A stretch of 64,000 bases of DNA from Streptomyces composti (GTDB lineage Bacteria; Actinomycetota; Actinomycetes; Streptomycetales; Streptomycetaceae). The first letter of the stretch is position 1; every line of letters begins with the position of its first letter. A program made the position numbers and the translations under genes. Below are positions 1-7,786 of this stretch, piece by piece. Where the stretch lies: the NCBI RefSeq assembly GCF_012034205.1, contig NZ_JAATEM010000013.1, positions 1 through 64,000 on the forward strand, written 5' to 3'. Below the pieces are notes generated by a model that was not told the origin of the DNA, did no database searches, and saw only the letters and a list, made by a program, of their open reading frames with translations.

Positions 1-56
1 GTGCGGTCTCCGCACCCGGCGCTCACCCGCGCGGAACCGGGGCCGTCCCTTGCAAA

Positions 57-94
57 CAGCCGCCCCGGCACCGTGAGGGGCGCCGGGGCGGCTG
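57..94 (-). terminator. Hairpin terminator after the DUF3117 gene
   Basis: A perfect 13-bp inverted repeat (57-69 with 82-94, 12-nt loop) lies 23 bp beyond the stop codon of the minus-strand gene at 117. On the minus strand the stem is followed by GCTGTTTGC, a weak T-tract, as is usual for Streptomyces terminators. Confidence 0.75.
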
Positions 95-116
95 TAAGGG
101 TATGGTCGCTTGCGCG

Positions 117-284
117 TCAGCCGACGACCTTCTTGAGGGCGTCGCCCAGTGCGTCGGCCTCGTCCGGGGTCAGCTCGACGACGAGCCGACCGCCGCCTTC
201 GAGCGGAACGCGCATGACGATGCCCCGCCCCTCCTTGGTCACCTCGAGCGGGCCATCACCCGTCCGCGGCTTCATGGCCGCCAT
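117..284 (-). CDS. DUF3117 domain-containing small protein
   Basis: A 55-residue protein that begins MAAMKPRTGDGPLEV and ends GDALKKVVG, matching the short, highly conserved actinobacterial DUF3117 family along its full length. The family has no established biochemical role. The start at 284 gives the family's usual length; a longer in-frame extension to 479 lacks family similarity. In mycobacteria the homologue lies next to tag and the DivIVA-like gene, and the same neighbourhood is seen here, with an enoyl-CoA hydratase gene inserted divergently between. A terminator follows at 57-94. Confidence 0.93.
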   Translation of the reverse strand: MAAMKPRTGDGPLEVTKEGRGIVMRVPLEGGGRLVVELTPDEADALGDALKKVVG

Positions 285-669
285 GCTCGTTCCCCTTCCT
301 GAAACCCAGCTCAACCGTCTCAGCCGACGGCCCACGAAGGGCACCCGCGGTCCCTTTTTCAGGCAGGACACACCGCACCGGCATCGAACACATTGCTTCC
401 AGGCCATTATCCCGCATCCCGCGACCCGATGACCAACATCGGTCGGCATCGCTTGGGCAACGCGCGCGAGCAAAACCACTCAATTCGGCGATGTGGCTGC
501 GATACTGCGCCGCCGCACCACGCCGGCCGGAACGAAAACGACTGTGAATTGTTAGACGCAGGTCACATGGCGGCCGCCGTCCAGGGCCGGTGATCTCCGT
601 CATGCTGTGTGCAGACAAGGTGCGTACCGGCCGGTACGCGCCGAGCCGCCGACACGGAGGGGATACGCC
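285..669. other. Divergent intergenic region
   Basis: This 385-bp stretch separates the minus-strand DUF3117 gene from the plus-strand enoyl-CoA hydratase gene and must hold both promoters. It is slightly AT-richer than its surroundings around 380-560. The only strong signal is the 18-bp palindrome at 622-639. I see no convincing small gene in it. Confidence 0.6.
622..639. promoter_or_regulatory. 18-bp perfect palindrome, probable repressor operator
   Basis: GCGTACCGGCCGGTACGC is a perfect palindrome lying 30 bp upstream of the ATG at 670 and just before the GGAGG ribosome site. Size and symmetry fit a TetR-type dimer site; TACCGnnCGGTA-like sites are typical of fatty-acid or phenylacetate catabolism repressors. 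No regulator gene is adjacent, so the cognate repressor would have to be elsewhere. Confidence 0.55.
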
Positions 670-1473
670 ATGGCCGACACCGTGCTCTACGAGGTGAGCG
701 ACGGACTCGCGACGATCACGCTGAACCGCCCCGAGGCGATGAACGCGCTGAACGTCGCGACGAAGGTCGCCCTCCGGGACGCGGTCAGGTCCGCCGCCGA
801 CGACGACGCCGTACGGGCCGTGCTGCTGACCGCCGCCGGTGACCGGGCGTTCTGCGTCGGGCAGGACCTCAAGGAGCACATCGGGCTGCTCGCCGCCGAC
901 CGGGAGAGCGGTTCGGGCCAGACCATGAGCACCGTGCGCGAGCACTACAACCCGATCGTCGAGGCGCTGGCCTCCGCGCCGAAGCCGGTGGTCGCCGCGG
1001 TGAACGGCGTCGCGGCGGGGGCGGGCTTCGGCTTCGCGCTCGCGGCCGACTACCGGATCGTGGCGGACACCGCGTCCTTCAACACCTCCTTCGCCGGGGT
1101 CGCGCTGACCGCGGACTCCGGGATCTCCTGGACGCTGCCGCGGGTGATCGGCCCGAGCCGGGCGATGGACCTGCTGCTCTTCCCGCGCAGCATCTCCGCG
1201 CAGGAGGCGCACGAGCTGGGCATCGTCAACCGGCTGGTCCCGGCCGCCGAGCTGCGCGCGGAGGCCGAGAAGGTGGCGCGCGGCCTGGCCGAGGGGCCGA
1301 CGGTGGCGTACGCGGCGCTGAAGGAGTCGGTGGCCTACGGCCTGTCCCACTCCCTGCCAGAGACGCTGCGCAAGGAGGACGAGCTGCAGAGCCGGGCGGG
1401 CTCCTCCGAGGACCACGCGATCGCCGTCCAGGCCTTCGTCAACAAGGAGAAGCCGAAGTACCTGGGCCGGTGA
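670..1473 (+). CDS. Enoyl-CoA hydratase/isomerase (crotonase, PaaG-like)
   Basis: A 267-residue crotonase-fold protein, the usual length. The oxyanion-hole segments are visible as FCVGQDL (61-67) and VNGVAAGAGF (111-120). Around the active site it reads TADSGISWTLPR (147-158), with an Asp at 149 as in PaaG-type isomerases, rather than the Glu pair of classical hydratases. Isomerisation or hydration of an enoyl-CoA in acyl or aromatic catabolism is therefore likely; the exact substrate is unknown. The start at 670 is preceded by a GGAGG site. The palindrome at 622-639 suggests repressor control. It is transcribed alone, convergent with tag. Confidence 0.88.
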   Translation: MADTVLYEVSDGLATITLNRPEAMNALNVATKVALRDAVRSAADDDAVRAVLLTAAGDRAFCVGQDLKEHIGLLAADRESGSGQTMSTVREHYNPIVEALASAPKPVVAAVNGVAAGAGFGFALAADYRIVADTASFNTSFAGVALTADSGISWTLPRVIGPSRAMDLLLFPRSISAQEAHELGIVNRLVPAAELRAEAEKVARGLAEGPTVAYAALKESVAYGLSHSLPETLRKEDELQSRAGSSEDHAIAVQAFVNKEKPKYLGR

Positions 1474-1517
1474 GCACCCGGGGCTCCCGGTGACGCGGCA
1501 GCGACGCCGGCTGCGTT

Positions 1518-1533
1518 GCCGGGGCGCCCCGGC
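1518..1533. terminator. Short palindromic hairpin between convergent genes
   Basis: GCCGGGGCGCCCCGGC is a perfect 16-bp palindrome in the 79-bp gap between the ends of the enoyl-CoA hydratase gene (1473) and tag (1553). It could act as a terminator in both directions; there is no T-run. Confidence 0.45.
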
Positions 1534-1552
1534 GGGCGTCCCCGGCGATGCC

Positions 1553-2140
1553 TCAGCGGGCGTCCCGGGCCGCGCAGTCGGCCAGGTGGTCGTTGACCAG
1601 GCCGCAGGCCTGCATCAGGGCGTAGGCCGTGGTCGGGCCGACGAAGCGCAGGCCGCGCTTCTTCAGGGCCTTGGACAGGGCTGTCGACTCCGGGGTGACC
1701 GCGGGGACGTCGGCCAGGGTCCGCGGGGCCGGCCGGCCCGCCGGGTCGGGGGCGTGGGACCAGATCAGCTCGTCCAGCTCGCCGGGGGCCCAGTCGGCCA
1801 GGACGCGGGCGTTGGCCAGGGTCGCGTCGATCTTGGCGCGGTTGCGGATGATGCCCGGGTCGGCGAGCAGCCGGGCGCGGTCCTCCTCGGTGAACTCCGC
1901 GACCGTGGCGATCTTGAAGTCGGCGAAGGCGGCGCGGAAGCCGGGGCGGCGCCGCAGGATGGTGATCCAGGACAGGCCGGACTGGAAGGCCTCCAGGCTG
2001 AGCCGCTCGAACAGGGCGTCGTCGCCGTGGACCGGGCGGCCCCACTCCTCGTCGTGGTACGTGAGGTAGTCCGGGGCGGACAGGGCCCAGGGGCAGCGCG
2101 GGGCGCCGTCCGGGCCGACGGGCGGGGCGGTGTCGCTCAT
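1553..2140 (-). CDS. tag: DNA-3-methyladenine glycosylase I
   Basis: A 195-residue Tag-family base-excision repair enzyme that removes 3-methyladenine from alkylated DNA. The zinc-snap ligands are all present: Cys16 (RCPW), His29 (YHDEEW), and His185/Cys189 near the C-terminus, with the same 4-residue spacing as in E. coli Tag. Glu50 in LSLEAFQSGLSW matches the catalytic-pocket Glu38 of the E. coli enzyme. Its ATG overlaps the stop of the upstream DivIVA-like gene by 4 bp (ATGA), so the two are translationally coupled. Linkage of tag to the DivIVA-like and DUF3117 genes is conserved in mycobacteria. Confidence 0.96.
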   Translation of the reverse strand: MSDTAPPVGPDGAPRCPWALSAPDYLTYHDEEWGRPVHGDDALFERLSLEAFQSGLSWITILRRRPGFRAAFADFKIATVAEFTEEDRARLLADPGIIRNRAKIDATLANARVLADWAPGELDELIWSHAPDPAGRPAPRTLADVPAVTPESTALSKALKKRGLRFVGPTTAYALMQACGLVNDHLADCAARDAR

Positions 2141-2502
2141 GGCCGCTCGTTCTCCTCGTCGCGCGGGGTCCGCTTCTCCAGGGAGGCTCGGGCCGCGGCG
2201 GCGCGGGCACCGGCCAGCGCGGACTCCAGGTCGGCGATCCGTGCGTCCCGCTCGGCGAGTTCGGCGCCGAGGCGGCCGAGGGCGTCGTCCACGTCGGCCA
2301 TGCGGTAGCCGCGGGCGGCGAGCGGGAAGCGGAGACGCTCCACGTCGGCGCGGCTGACCGGCCGGTCCGGGGGCAGGGAGTCCTGGAGGCGCTCCGGCGG
2401 CGCGTCGGGCAGCGGGGCCTTCTCGCCGCCGCCGACCACGGCGAGGGTCACCGCGGCGACCACGACGGCGAGCGCGACGACCAGGAACAAGAACATCACC
2501 AT
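2137..2502 (-). CDS. DivIVA-domain-like small membrane protein
   Basis: A 121-residue protein with one N-terminal membrane segment (about residues 3-24, rich in V/A/L), a linker, then a short DivIVA-like motif (about 58-82, with FPLAARGYRMADVDDAL) and a C-terminal coiled-coil (about 82-110). The motif RGYRMADVDDAL is typical of DivIVA/SepIVA-like small proteins of Actinobacteria that sit at the membrane in growth or division zones; the precise role is unknown. M1 and M3 are both possible starts; M1 at 2502 is used. It overlaps tag by 4 bp and is divergent from the folP-like gene, with a 195-bp shared upstream region. Confidence 0.85.
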   Translation of the reverse strand: MVMFLFLVVALAVVVAAVTLAVVGGGEKAPLPDAPPERLQDSLPPDRPVSRADVERLRFPLAARGYRMADVDDALGRLGAELAERDARIADLESALAGARAAAARASLEKRTPRDEENERP

Positions 2503-2697
2503 CGCGGGATCCCCCAGGGCGAATGGTCGGACGGAAACGGACGGACAGGTCTGACGGATCCCGCGGGTCCGGCAGGTCCGGCGGGCCGCCGGACGGGCCG
2601 GTGCCGGATGCAGGATCCGGTTGTGTGCGTCCGATCGTGCCATGCGAGTCTGACAGTCCGCGGCGCAGGCCGGAACGGACGAGGAGAGGCGCAGGGG

Positions 2698-3558
2698 ATG
2701 CTCAGGCTGGGCAAGCGGGAATTCGGGCCGCACGAACCGGTGATCATGGCGATCGTGAACCGCACCCCGGACTCCTTCTACGACCAGGGGGCGACGTTCC
2801 TCGACGAGCCGGCGCTGGCGCGGGTGGAGCAGGCCGTGGCGGAGGGCGCCGCGATCATCGACATCGGCGGGGTGAAGGCCGGGCCCGGTGAGGAGGTCAC
2901 CGCCGAGGAGGAGGCACGGCGGACGGTGGGCTTCGTCCGGGAGGTGCGGCGGCGGTTCCCGGACGTGGTGATCAGTGTGGACACCTGGCGGCACGAGGTC
3001 GGCGAGGCGGTGTGCGAGGCCGGGGCGGATCTGCTGAACGACGCCTGGGGCGGGGTCGATCCGCGGCTCGCGGAGGTGGCCGCGCGGTACGGCGTGGGGC
3101 TGGTGTGCACCCATGCCGGTGGGGCGGAGCCTCGGACGCGCCCGCACCGGGTGGTCTACGACGACGTCATGGCGGACATCCTCGAGGTGACCGTGGGGCT
3201 GGCGGAGCGGGCGGTGTCGCTGGGGGTGCCGCGGGAGTCCGTGCTGATCGATCCGGGGCACGACTTCGGCAAGAACACGCGGCACAGCCTGGAGGCGACG
3301 CGGCGGCTCGGGGAGATGGTGGCCACGGGGTGGCCGGTGCTGGTGTCTCTGTCCAACAAGGACTTCGTGGGTGAGACCCTGGACAAGCCGGTGAAGGAGC
3401 GGGTGCTGGGGACACTGGCGACGACGGCCGTGTCGGCGTGGCTGGGGGCGCAGGTCTACCGGGTTCACGAGGTCGCCGAAACGCGCCAGGTCCTCGACAT
3501 GGTCGCCTCCATCGCGGGCCACCGCCCCCCTGCGGTCGCCCGCCGCGGCCTGGGGTGA
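2698..3558 (+). CDS. folP2: Dihydropteroate synthase paralogue (FolP2-type)
   Basis: A 286-residue TIM-barrel pterin-binding protein of the DHPS family. Pterin-pocket elements are visible: NRTPDSF (21-27), SVDT (93-96), ND (114-115) and IDPGHDFGKN (184-193). The loop that normally reads DxGGxSTRPG reads DIGGVKAGPG (55-64), and the C-terminal SRK motif reads SNK (219-221). These are the segments that bind p-aminobenzoate and pyrophosphate, so canonical folate activity is doubtful. The arrangement next to tag, DivIVA-like and LOG genes matches mycobacterial folP2, whose product is reported to lack DHPS activity. The start at 2698 follows a GAGGCGCAGGGG purine-rich site. Confidence 0.88.
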   Translation: MLRLGKREFGPHEPVIMAIVNRTPDSFYDQGATFLDEPALARVEQAVAEGAAIIDIGGVKAGPGEEVTAEEEARRTVGFVREVRRRFPDVVISVDTWRHEVGEAVCEAGADLLNDAWGGVDPRLAEVAARYGVGLVCTHAGGAEPRTRPHRVVYDDVMADILEVTVGLAERAVSLGVPRESVLIDPGHDFGKNTRHSLEATRRLGEMVATGWPVLVSLSNKDFVGETLDKPVKERVLGTLATTAVSAWLGAQVYRVHEVAETRQVLDMVASIAGHRPPAVARRGLG

Positions 3559-3587
3559 GGAGGTCCCCTTCGCCCCGCCCGGGCGCA

Positions 3588-3662
3588 GGGACTTCGCCCC
3601 CGGACCCCACCAGGGGCTTCGCCCTCGCATCCCACCAGGAACTTCGCCCCCGGATCCCGCCC
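3588..3662 (+). repeat. Three tandem 25-bp imperfect repeats
   Basis: Units at 3588-3612, 3613-3637 and 3638-3662 share the pattern GGnnCTTCGCCCnCGnAnCCC followed by nCCn, end to end without spacers. A weaker related unit precedes them at about 3563-3587. The array lies in the gap between the convergent folP2-like and LOG genes. Confidence 0.8.
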
Positions 3663-3762
3663 GGTGCCCGGCCCGACACCCGGTCCCAGTGCCGTGAGGC
3701 AGGCTCGCCTCCCGACCGGCAGGAGGGGTGACGGGTGGGCGGGAGAGCGGGAAAAGGGGAGG

Positions 3763-4521
3763 TCAGCGGCCTGCTTCCTTGGAGACCAGGGCCACTGCTT
3801 CCTCCACGTCGTCGGTGACGTGGAAGAGGAGGAGGTCGTGGTCGGCCGCCTTGCCCTGGGCGATGACCGTGTCGCGGAGCCAGTCGACGAGGCCGCCCCA
3901 GTAGCTCGTGCCGAAGAGGACGATGGGGAAGCGGGTGACCTTCTGGGTCTGGACGAGCGTGAGCGCCTCGAACAGTTCGTCGAGCGTGCCCAGGCCTCCG
4001 GGGAGGACCACAAAGCCCTGGGCGTACTTCACGAACATCATCTTGCGGACGAAGAAGTAGCGGAAGTTCAGCCCGATGTCGACGTACGGGTTCAGTCCCT
4101 GCTCGAAGGGCAGCTCGATACCGAGGCCGACCGAGATGCCCCGGGCCTCGCACGCCCCCCTGTTCGCGGCCTCCATGACGCCGGGGCCGCCGCCGGTGAT
4201 CACCGCGAACCCGGCCTCCACCAGCCCGCGGCCCAGCCGCACCCCCGCCTCGTACTCCGGCGAGTCCACCGGCGTGCGCGCCGACCCGAAGACGCTGATC
4301 GCGGGCGGAAGTTCGGCCAGTGTGCCGAAGCCCTCGATGAACTCCGACTGGATGCGCAGCACGCGCCAGGGATCGGTGTGCACCCAGTCGGTGGGCGCAC
4401 GCTCGTCCAGCAGCCGCTGGTCGGTGGTGCTGGCCTGCACCTGGTCGCGCCGGCGCAGCACCGGGCCCAGGCGCCGTTCCTTCGGCAGCTGCTTCTTCCC
4501 GCGGGAGTTACCCGTCGCCAT
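3763..4521 (-). CDS. LOG-family (TIGR00730) Rossmann-fold phosphoribohydrolase
   Basis: A 252-residue protein with the two LOG signatures: GGGPGVMEAAN (110-120) and PGGLGTLDE (174-182), which form the nucleotide site and catalytic Arg/Glu pocket. Homologues hydrolyse cytokinin riboside or purine nucleoside 5'-monophosphates to free base and ribose 5-phosphate. The N-terminal 45 residues are basic and variable. The Rossmann core from about residue 70 is complete. A mycobacterial homologue lies in the same folP2/dapE neighbourhood. A 14-bp palindrome lies 37 bp upstream of the start. Confidence 0.9.
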   Translation of the reverse strand: MATGNSRGKKQLPKERRLGPVLRRRDQVQASTTDQRLLDERAPTDWVHTDPWRVLRIQSEFIEGFGTLAELPPAISVFGSARTPVDSPEYEAGVRLGRGLVEAGFAVITGGGPGVMEAANRGACEARGISVGLGIELPFEQGLNPYVDIGLNFRYFFVRKMMFVKYAQGFVVLPGGLGTLDELFEALTLVQTQKVTRFPIVLFGTSYWGGLVDWLRDTVIAQGKAADHDLLLFHVTDDVEEAVALVSKEAGR

Positions 4522-4557
4522 GTGCGCTCCCTCCGTCGTGCCTTCGTACCGTCCTCA

Positions 4558-4571
4558 GCGTAGATCTACGC
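4558..4571. promoter_or_regulatory. 14-bp palindrome upstream of the LOG gene
   Basis: GCGTAGATCTACGC is a perfect palindrome placed 37 bp upstream of the LOG start at 4521 (minus strand) and inside the short gap to dapE. Symmetry and position suggest an operator for a dimeric regulator; the regulator is not identifiable here. Confidence 0.4.
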
Positions 4572-4640
4572 GGGTTACGTACGAGGGACGTCAGCATGTC
4601 CGCACGGCGCCGGGATAAACATCCCCGGTCCGCGGGCGTC

Positions 4641-5720
4641 TCAGGAGGTCAGCCAGGCCCTCAGCCGCTCCTCCCCCGCGAGGATCTTCGCCGTGTCGAC
4701 CCGCTCGTCCCGCTTGTGCGCCAAGTGCGGGTTGCCGGGGCCGTAGTTGACCGCCGGGATGCCCAGCGCGGAGAAGCGGGAGACGTCGGTCCAGCCGTAC
4801 TTGGGCTGGGGGGTGCCGCCCACCGCCTCGATGAAGGCCGCGGCGGCCGGGTGGGACAGCCCGGGCAGCGCGCCGCCGCTGTGGTCGTCGACGACGAACT
4901 CGGTCACTCCGCAGCCGGCGAAGACCTCCCGCACATGCTCCACGGCCTCCTCGGGAGTACGGTCCGGCGCGTAGCGGAAGTTGACCGTCACCACGCACTC
5001 GTCGGGGATGACGTTGCCGGCCACGCCGCCGGAGATGGCGACCGCGTTGAGGCCCTCCCGGTACTGCAGCCCGTCGATCACCGGGTTGCGGGGCTCGTAG
5101 GCGGCGAGACGGGCCAGGATCGGGGCGGCGGCGTGGATGGCGTTGGAGCCCATCCAGGAGCGTGCGGAGTGGGCGCGTTCACCGCTGGTCCTGAGCAGGA
5201 CCCGGAGCGTGCCCTGGCAGCCGCCCTCCACCTGCCCGTCGGAGGGTTCCAGGAGCACCGCGAAGTCGCCCTCCAGCCACTCGGGGTGGGCCTCGGAGAC
5301 GTGCTTGAGGCCGTTGAGGTGCGCGGCGACCTCCTCGTTGTCGTAGAAGACGAACGTCAGGTCGCGGTTGGGGGCCGGGACGGTGGCCGCGATCCGCAGC
5401 TGGAGGGCGACGCCCGCCTTCATGTCGCAGGTGCCGCAGCCCCACAGCACCCCGTCCTCGTCCAGCCGGGAGGGCACGTTGTCCGCGATGGGGACGGTGT
5501 CGATGTGGCCGGCGAGGATCACCCGCTCCTCGCGCCCGAGGCCGGTGCGGGCCACGACGTTGTTGCCGTACCGGTCGACGGTGAGGTGCGGCAGCGCGCG
5601 CAACGCGTTCTCGATGGCGTCGGCGAGCGGCTTCTCGGTGCCGCTGACGGAGGGGAAGTCGACCAGCTGCGCGGTCAGGCGGGCGGCGTCCAGCGTGAGG
5701 TCAAGCGGGGTGTCGGCCAT
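4641..5720 (-). CDS. dapE: Succinyl-diaminopimelate desuccinylase
   Basis: A 359-residue M20-family metallohydrolase that removes succinate from N-succinyl-LL-2,6-diaminopimelate in the lysine and peptidoglycan pathway. Dizinc-site residues are visible: His72 and Asp74 in GHIDTVP, Asp99 in CGTCDMKAG, and the Glu pair at 129-130 in YDNEEV. The dimerisation-domain His lies in ERAHSARSW and the final metal His in NPHLAHKRDE. Length and order agree with actinobacterial DapE. It is divergent from the gene at 5804, and its pathway partner dapC lies about 3 kb to the right. Confidence 0.95.
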   Translation of the reverse strand: MADTPLDLTLDAARLTAQLVDFPSVSGTEKPLADAIENALRALPHLTVDRYGNNVVARTGLGREERVILAGHIDTVPIADNVPSRLDEDGVLWGCGTCDMKAGVALQLRIAATVPAPNRDLTFVFYDNEEVAAHLNGLKHVSEAHPEWLEGDFAVLLEPSDGQVEGGCQGTLRVLLRTSGERAHSARSWMGSNAIHAAAPILARLAAYEPRNPVIDGLQYREGLNAVAISGGVAGNVIPDECVVTVNFRYAPDRTPEEAVEHVREVFAGCGVTEFVVDDHSGGALPGLSHPAAAAFIEAVGGTPQPKYGWTDVSRFSALGIPAVNYGPGNPHLAHKRDERVDTAKILAGEERLRAWLTS

Positions 5721-5803
5721 GCCGTCGACCCTAACCCGCCGGGTGCCGGCCCACTGTCCACACCCGGCTCGGCGGCCCCCGTACTCTCCAGTACCTTGTA
5801 CGC

Positions 5804-6790
5804 GTGCCGAAGTCGTCCCTTCCCTCCAAGCGTCGCGGCCGCCTGTTCCGCTTCGGGGCGGCCTTCGTGGTGCTGCTCGCGGTCGCCGGCTATCTGGTGG
5901 TGCAGTACATCACCGGGGGCACGGGGGCGCCGGGCTGCAAGGTGGTCTCCGCCGAGGGCGACGGAGCGACCTACGAGTTCACGCCCGAGCAGGCGGTGAA
6001 CGCGGCGACGATCACGGCCGTGGGGACCTCGCGGGAGCTGCCCGAGCGGGCCGTGACGATCGCGCTGGCGACCGCCCTGCAGGAGTCGGCGCTGCGCAAC
6101 ATCGACTACGGCGACCGGGACTCTCTCGGCCTGTTCCAGCAGCGTCCCTCGCAGGGCTGGGGCACGCCGGAGGAGATCATGGATCCGGCGTACGCGGCCG
6201 GGAAGTTCTACGACCACCTGGTGAAGGTGCCGGGCTACACACGGCTGCCGCTGACCGTCGCCGCGCAGAAGGTGCAGCGCAGCGGGTATCCGCAGGCCTA
6301 CGCCAAGCACGAGCCGGACGCCGCGCTGCTGGCCGCCGCCCTCACCGGCCGCTCGGGAGCCACCCTGACCTGCGAGGGCCGTCCCGCGGCGACCCGGGCG
6401 GCGGGCGCGGACGCGGTGCGGGCAGCGCTGGTGCGGGACTTCGGCCGGGACGTGCTGGACACGGCCGGCGCCGAGGTGGACGGCGACGGGAAGCCGTCGC
6501 CCGCGACGAGCGCCCCGGCGGGCTCCGGGCCGGGCACGGTGACGCTTCCGGTCACCGCCGAGAAGGGCACCGGCGGACAAAGCCCGCGCGCCCGGGGCTG
6601 GCAGCTGGCCCACTGGGCCGTGGCCAACGCCTCGGAGCTGCACATCAAGCGGGTGACCTACGCGGGCCGTGAATGGGTCGCAGGGAACACCGACAGCCGG
6701 TGGCGGCCGATCGACGGGAAGCACGACGGGAAGAACTCGGCGGACGCCTCCGGCGGCGCCGGGGCGGTCCGGATAACGACCGCGCAGTAG
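5804..6790 (+). CDS. Membrane-anchored lysozyme-like protein
   Basis: A 328-residue protein with a basic N-terminus, one membrane segment (about 16-37) and an external domain containing ALQESALRNI (91-100) and DSLGLFQQRPSQGWG (106-120). This glutamate-helix followed by a GLFQQRP turn resembles soluble lytic transglycosylase or resuscitation-factor folds, with Glu94 as candidate acid. The C-terminal third is a low-complexity linker and a short domain. Similar Streptomyces proteins are often labelled 'heavy metal transporter', which the sequence does not support. GTG start at 5804. A cell-wall role is inferred. Confidence 0.75.
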   Translation: MPKSSLPSKRRGRLFRFGAAFVVLLAVAGYLVVQYITGGTGAPGCKVVSAEGDGATYEFTPEQAVNAATITAVGTSRELPERAVTIALATALQESALRNIDYGDRDSLGLFQQRPSQGWGTPEEIMDPAYAAGKFYDHLVKVPGYTRLPLTVAAQKVQRSGYPQAYAKHEPDAALLAAALTGRSGATLTCEGRPAATRAAGADAVRAALVRDFGRDVLDTAGAEVDGDGKPSPATSAPAGSGPGTVTLPVTAEKGTGGQSPRARGWQLAHWAVANASELHIKRVTYAGREWVAGNTDSRWRPIDGKHDGKNSADASGGAGAVRITTAQ

Positions 6791-7115
6791 TACGGCGGCT
6801 CACTCCCAGGGGTTGTCGGGCGCGCTCCCGGCTGACGGGGTGCGCAGGTTTTCGTGTCCTTGTGCGCCACTGCCGCGGACCCCTTGCAAACAGGCGGCCG
6901 AAGCGATTCCGCAGCCGCTTCGGGAAGGCGCCCTTTGCCCGCCTTTATCCACAACCGATAATGCGACGCATTGCCAACTCTTTACGTCGCTGCGCCGCAA
7001 CCTTCCCGGTCTTCGAGCGGTATTCACTGCGTCCGCGCCCCGAGATCAACAGCCAGTCGATCAACTCATGGGCGGCTTCGGACACTTCACCGTTCTCTCC
7101 CGTCGAAGGAGCACC
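6791..7115. other. Intergenic region before the exported repeat protein
   Basis: A 325-bp gap with an AT-richer centre around 6945-7025, presumably holding the promoter and a long 5' leader of the gene at 7116. No clear hairpin terminator for the gene ending at 6790 and no convincing small gene were found. Confidence 0.5.
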
Positions 7116-7586
7116 ATGTCCCTCCCCCTGACCCGTCGGATCGCCCGTGCCGCGCTGCTCGTCGCTGCGGGAGCGGCTGCCGGGGTCGGTGCGGCCGGTT
7201 CCGCCAGCGCGGCGCCTCAGCTGCCGGCCAACCCGAACCTCGGCGGGCTGACCGCCCTGGACGGGGCGAACGTCGGCAGCACCGTGGACGGCGCGGCGCA
7301 GAGCGTCACGGAGACCGCGGGTGACACCGGTGGCAAGGCGGTCAAGAAGGCGGTGCCGGCCGCGGGCAAGGCCGGTGGCAAGGCCGTGAAGAAGACGGCG
7401 CCGGTGGCGCAGAAGGCCGCCGGGGACACCGCCGGTTCCGCCGGGGAGATCCTCGGCGACACCGCCGGTTCGGCCGCGAAGGGCGGTGCGCTGGGGACCG
7501 GCTCGCTGGCGAAGGGCAACGACCTGACCAAGGGCAGCGGTGTGTCCACGAAGAACCTGCCGGTCAAGGGCCTGCCGGTCGGCTGA
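7116..7586 (+). CDS. Small exported Ala/Gly/Lys-rich repeat protein
   Basis: A 156-residue protein with a clear signal peptide (RRIARAALLVAAGAAAG..., likely cleavage after ASA near residue 32). The mature part is low complexity with internal duplications: GGKAVKK occurs twice and GDTAGSA occurs twice. The start at 7116 has a GAAGGAG site. No enzymatic domain is visible; a wall-associated or surface role is possible but unproven. It is followed by a strong hairpin at 7675-7710 shared with dapC on the other strand. Confidence 0.8.
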   Translation: MSLPLTRRIARAALLVAAGAAAGVGAAGSASAAPQLPANPNLGGLTALDGANVGSTVDGAAQSVTETAGDTGGKAVKKAVPAAGKAGGKAVKKTAPVAQKAAGDTAGSAGEILGDTAGSAAKGGALGTGSLAKGNDLTKGSGVSTKNLPVKGLPVG

Positions 7587-7674
7587 GTCACGGGGACTCC
7601 GGTCCCGCGAGAGCCGCAGATCCACGCGATCCAGCAGGGTCCGCGAGGTCCGTGACGACCGCGAGGTTCCCCAC

Positions 7675-7710
7675 GGAAGGGGCCCGGGGTGTTCTCCCCG
7701 GGCCCCTTCC
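7675..7710. terminator. Bidirectional terminator hairpin
   Basis: A perfect 15-bp stem (GGAAGGGGCCCGGGG at 7675-7689 with its complement at 7696-7710) and a 6-nt loop stand between convergent genes ending at 7586 (+) and 7787 (-). The stem ends in AAGG/CCTT, giving short A and T edges on both strands. Confidence 0.85.
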
Positions 7711-7786
7711 TTCTGCCCGTTCGTCCGGCTGATCGCCGGAGCGACAGCGTGACCGTGAACCGGGCTCGTACGTCGTCGCGATGGCG

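Noticed and set aside
256..1416. Long minus-strand open frame opposite the crotonase gene
   Set aside because: It is antisense to a clear family member, is rich in Arg/Gly/Pro as expected for GC-rich shadow frames, and matches no domain.
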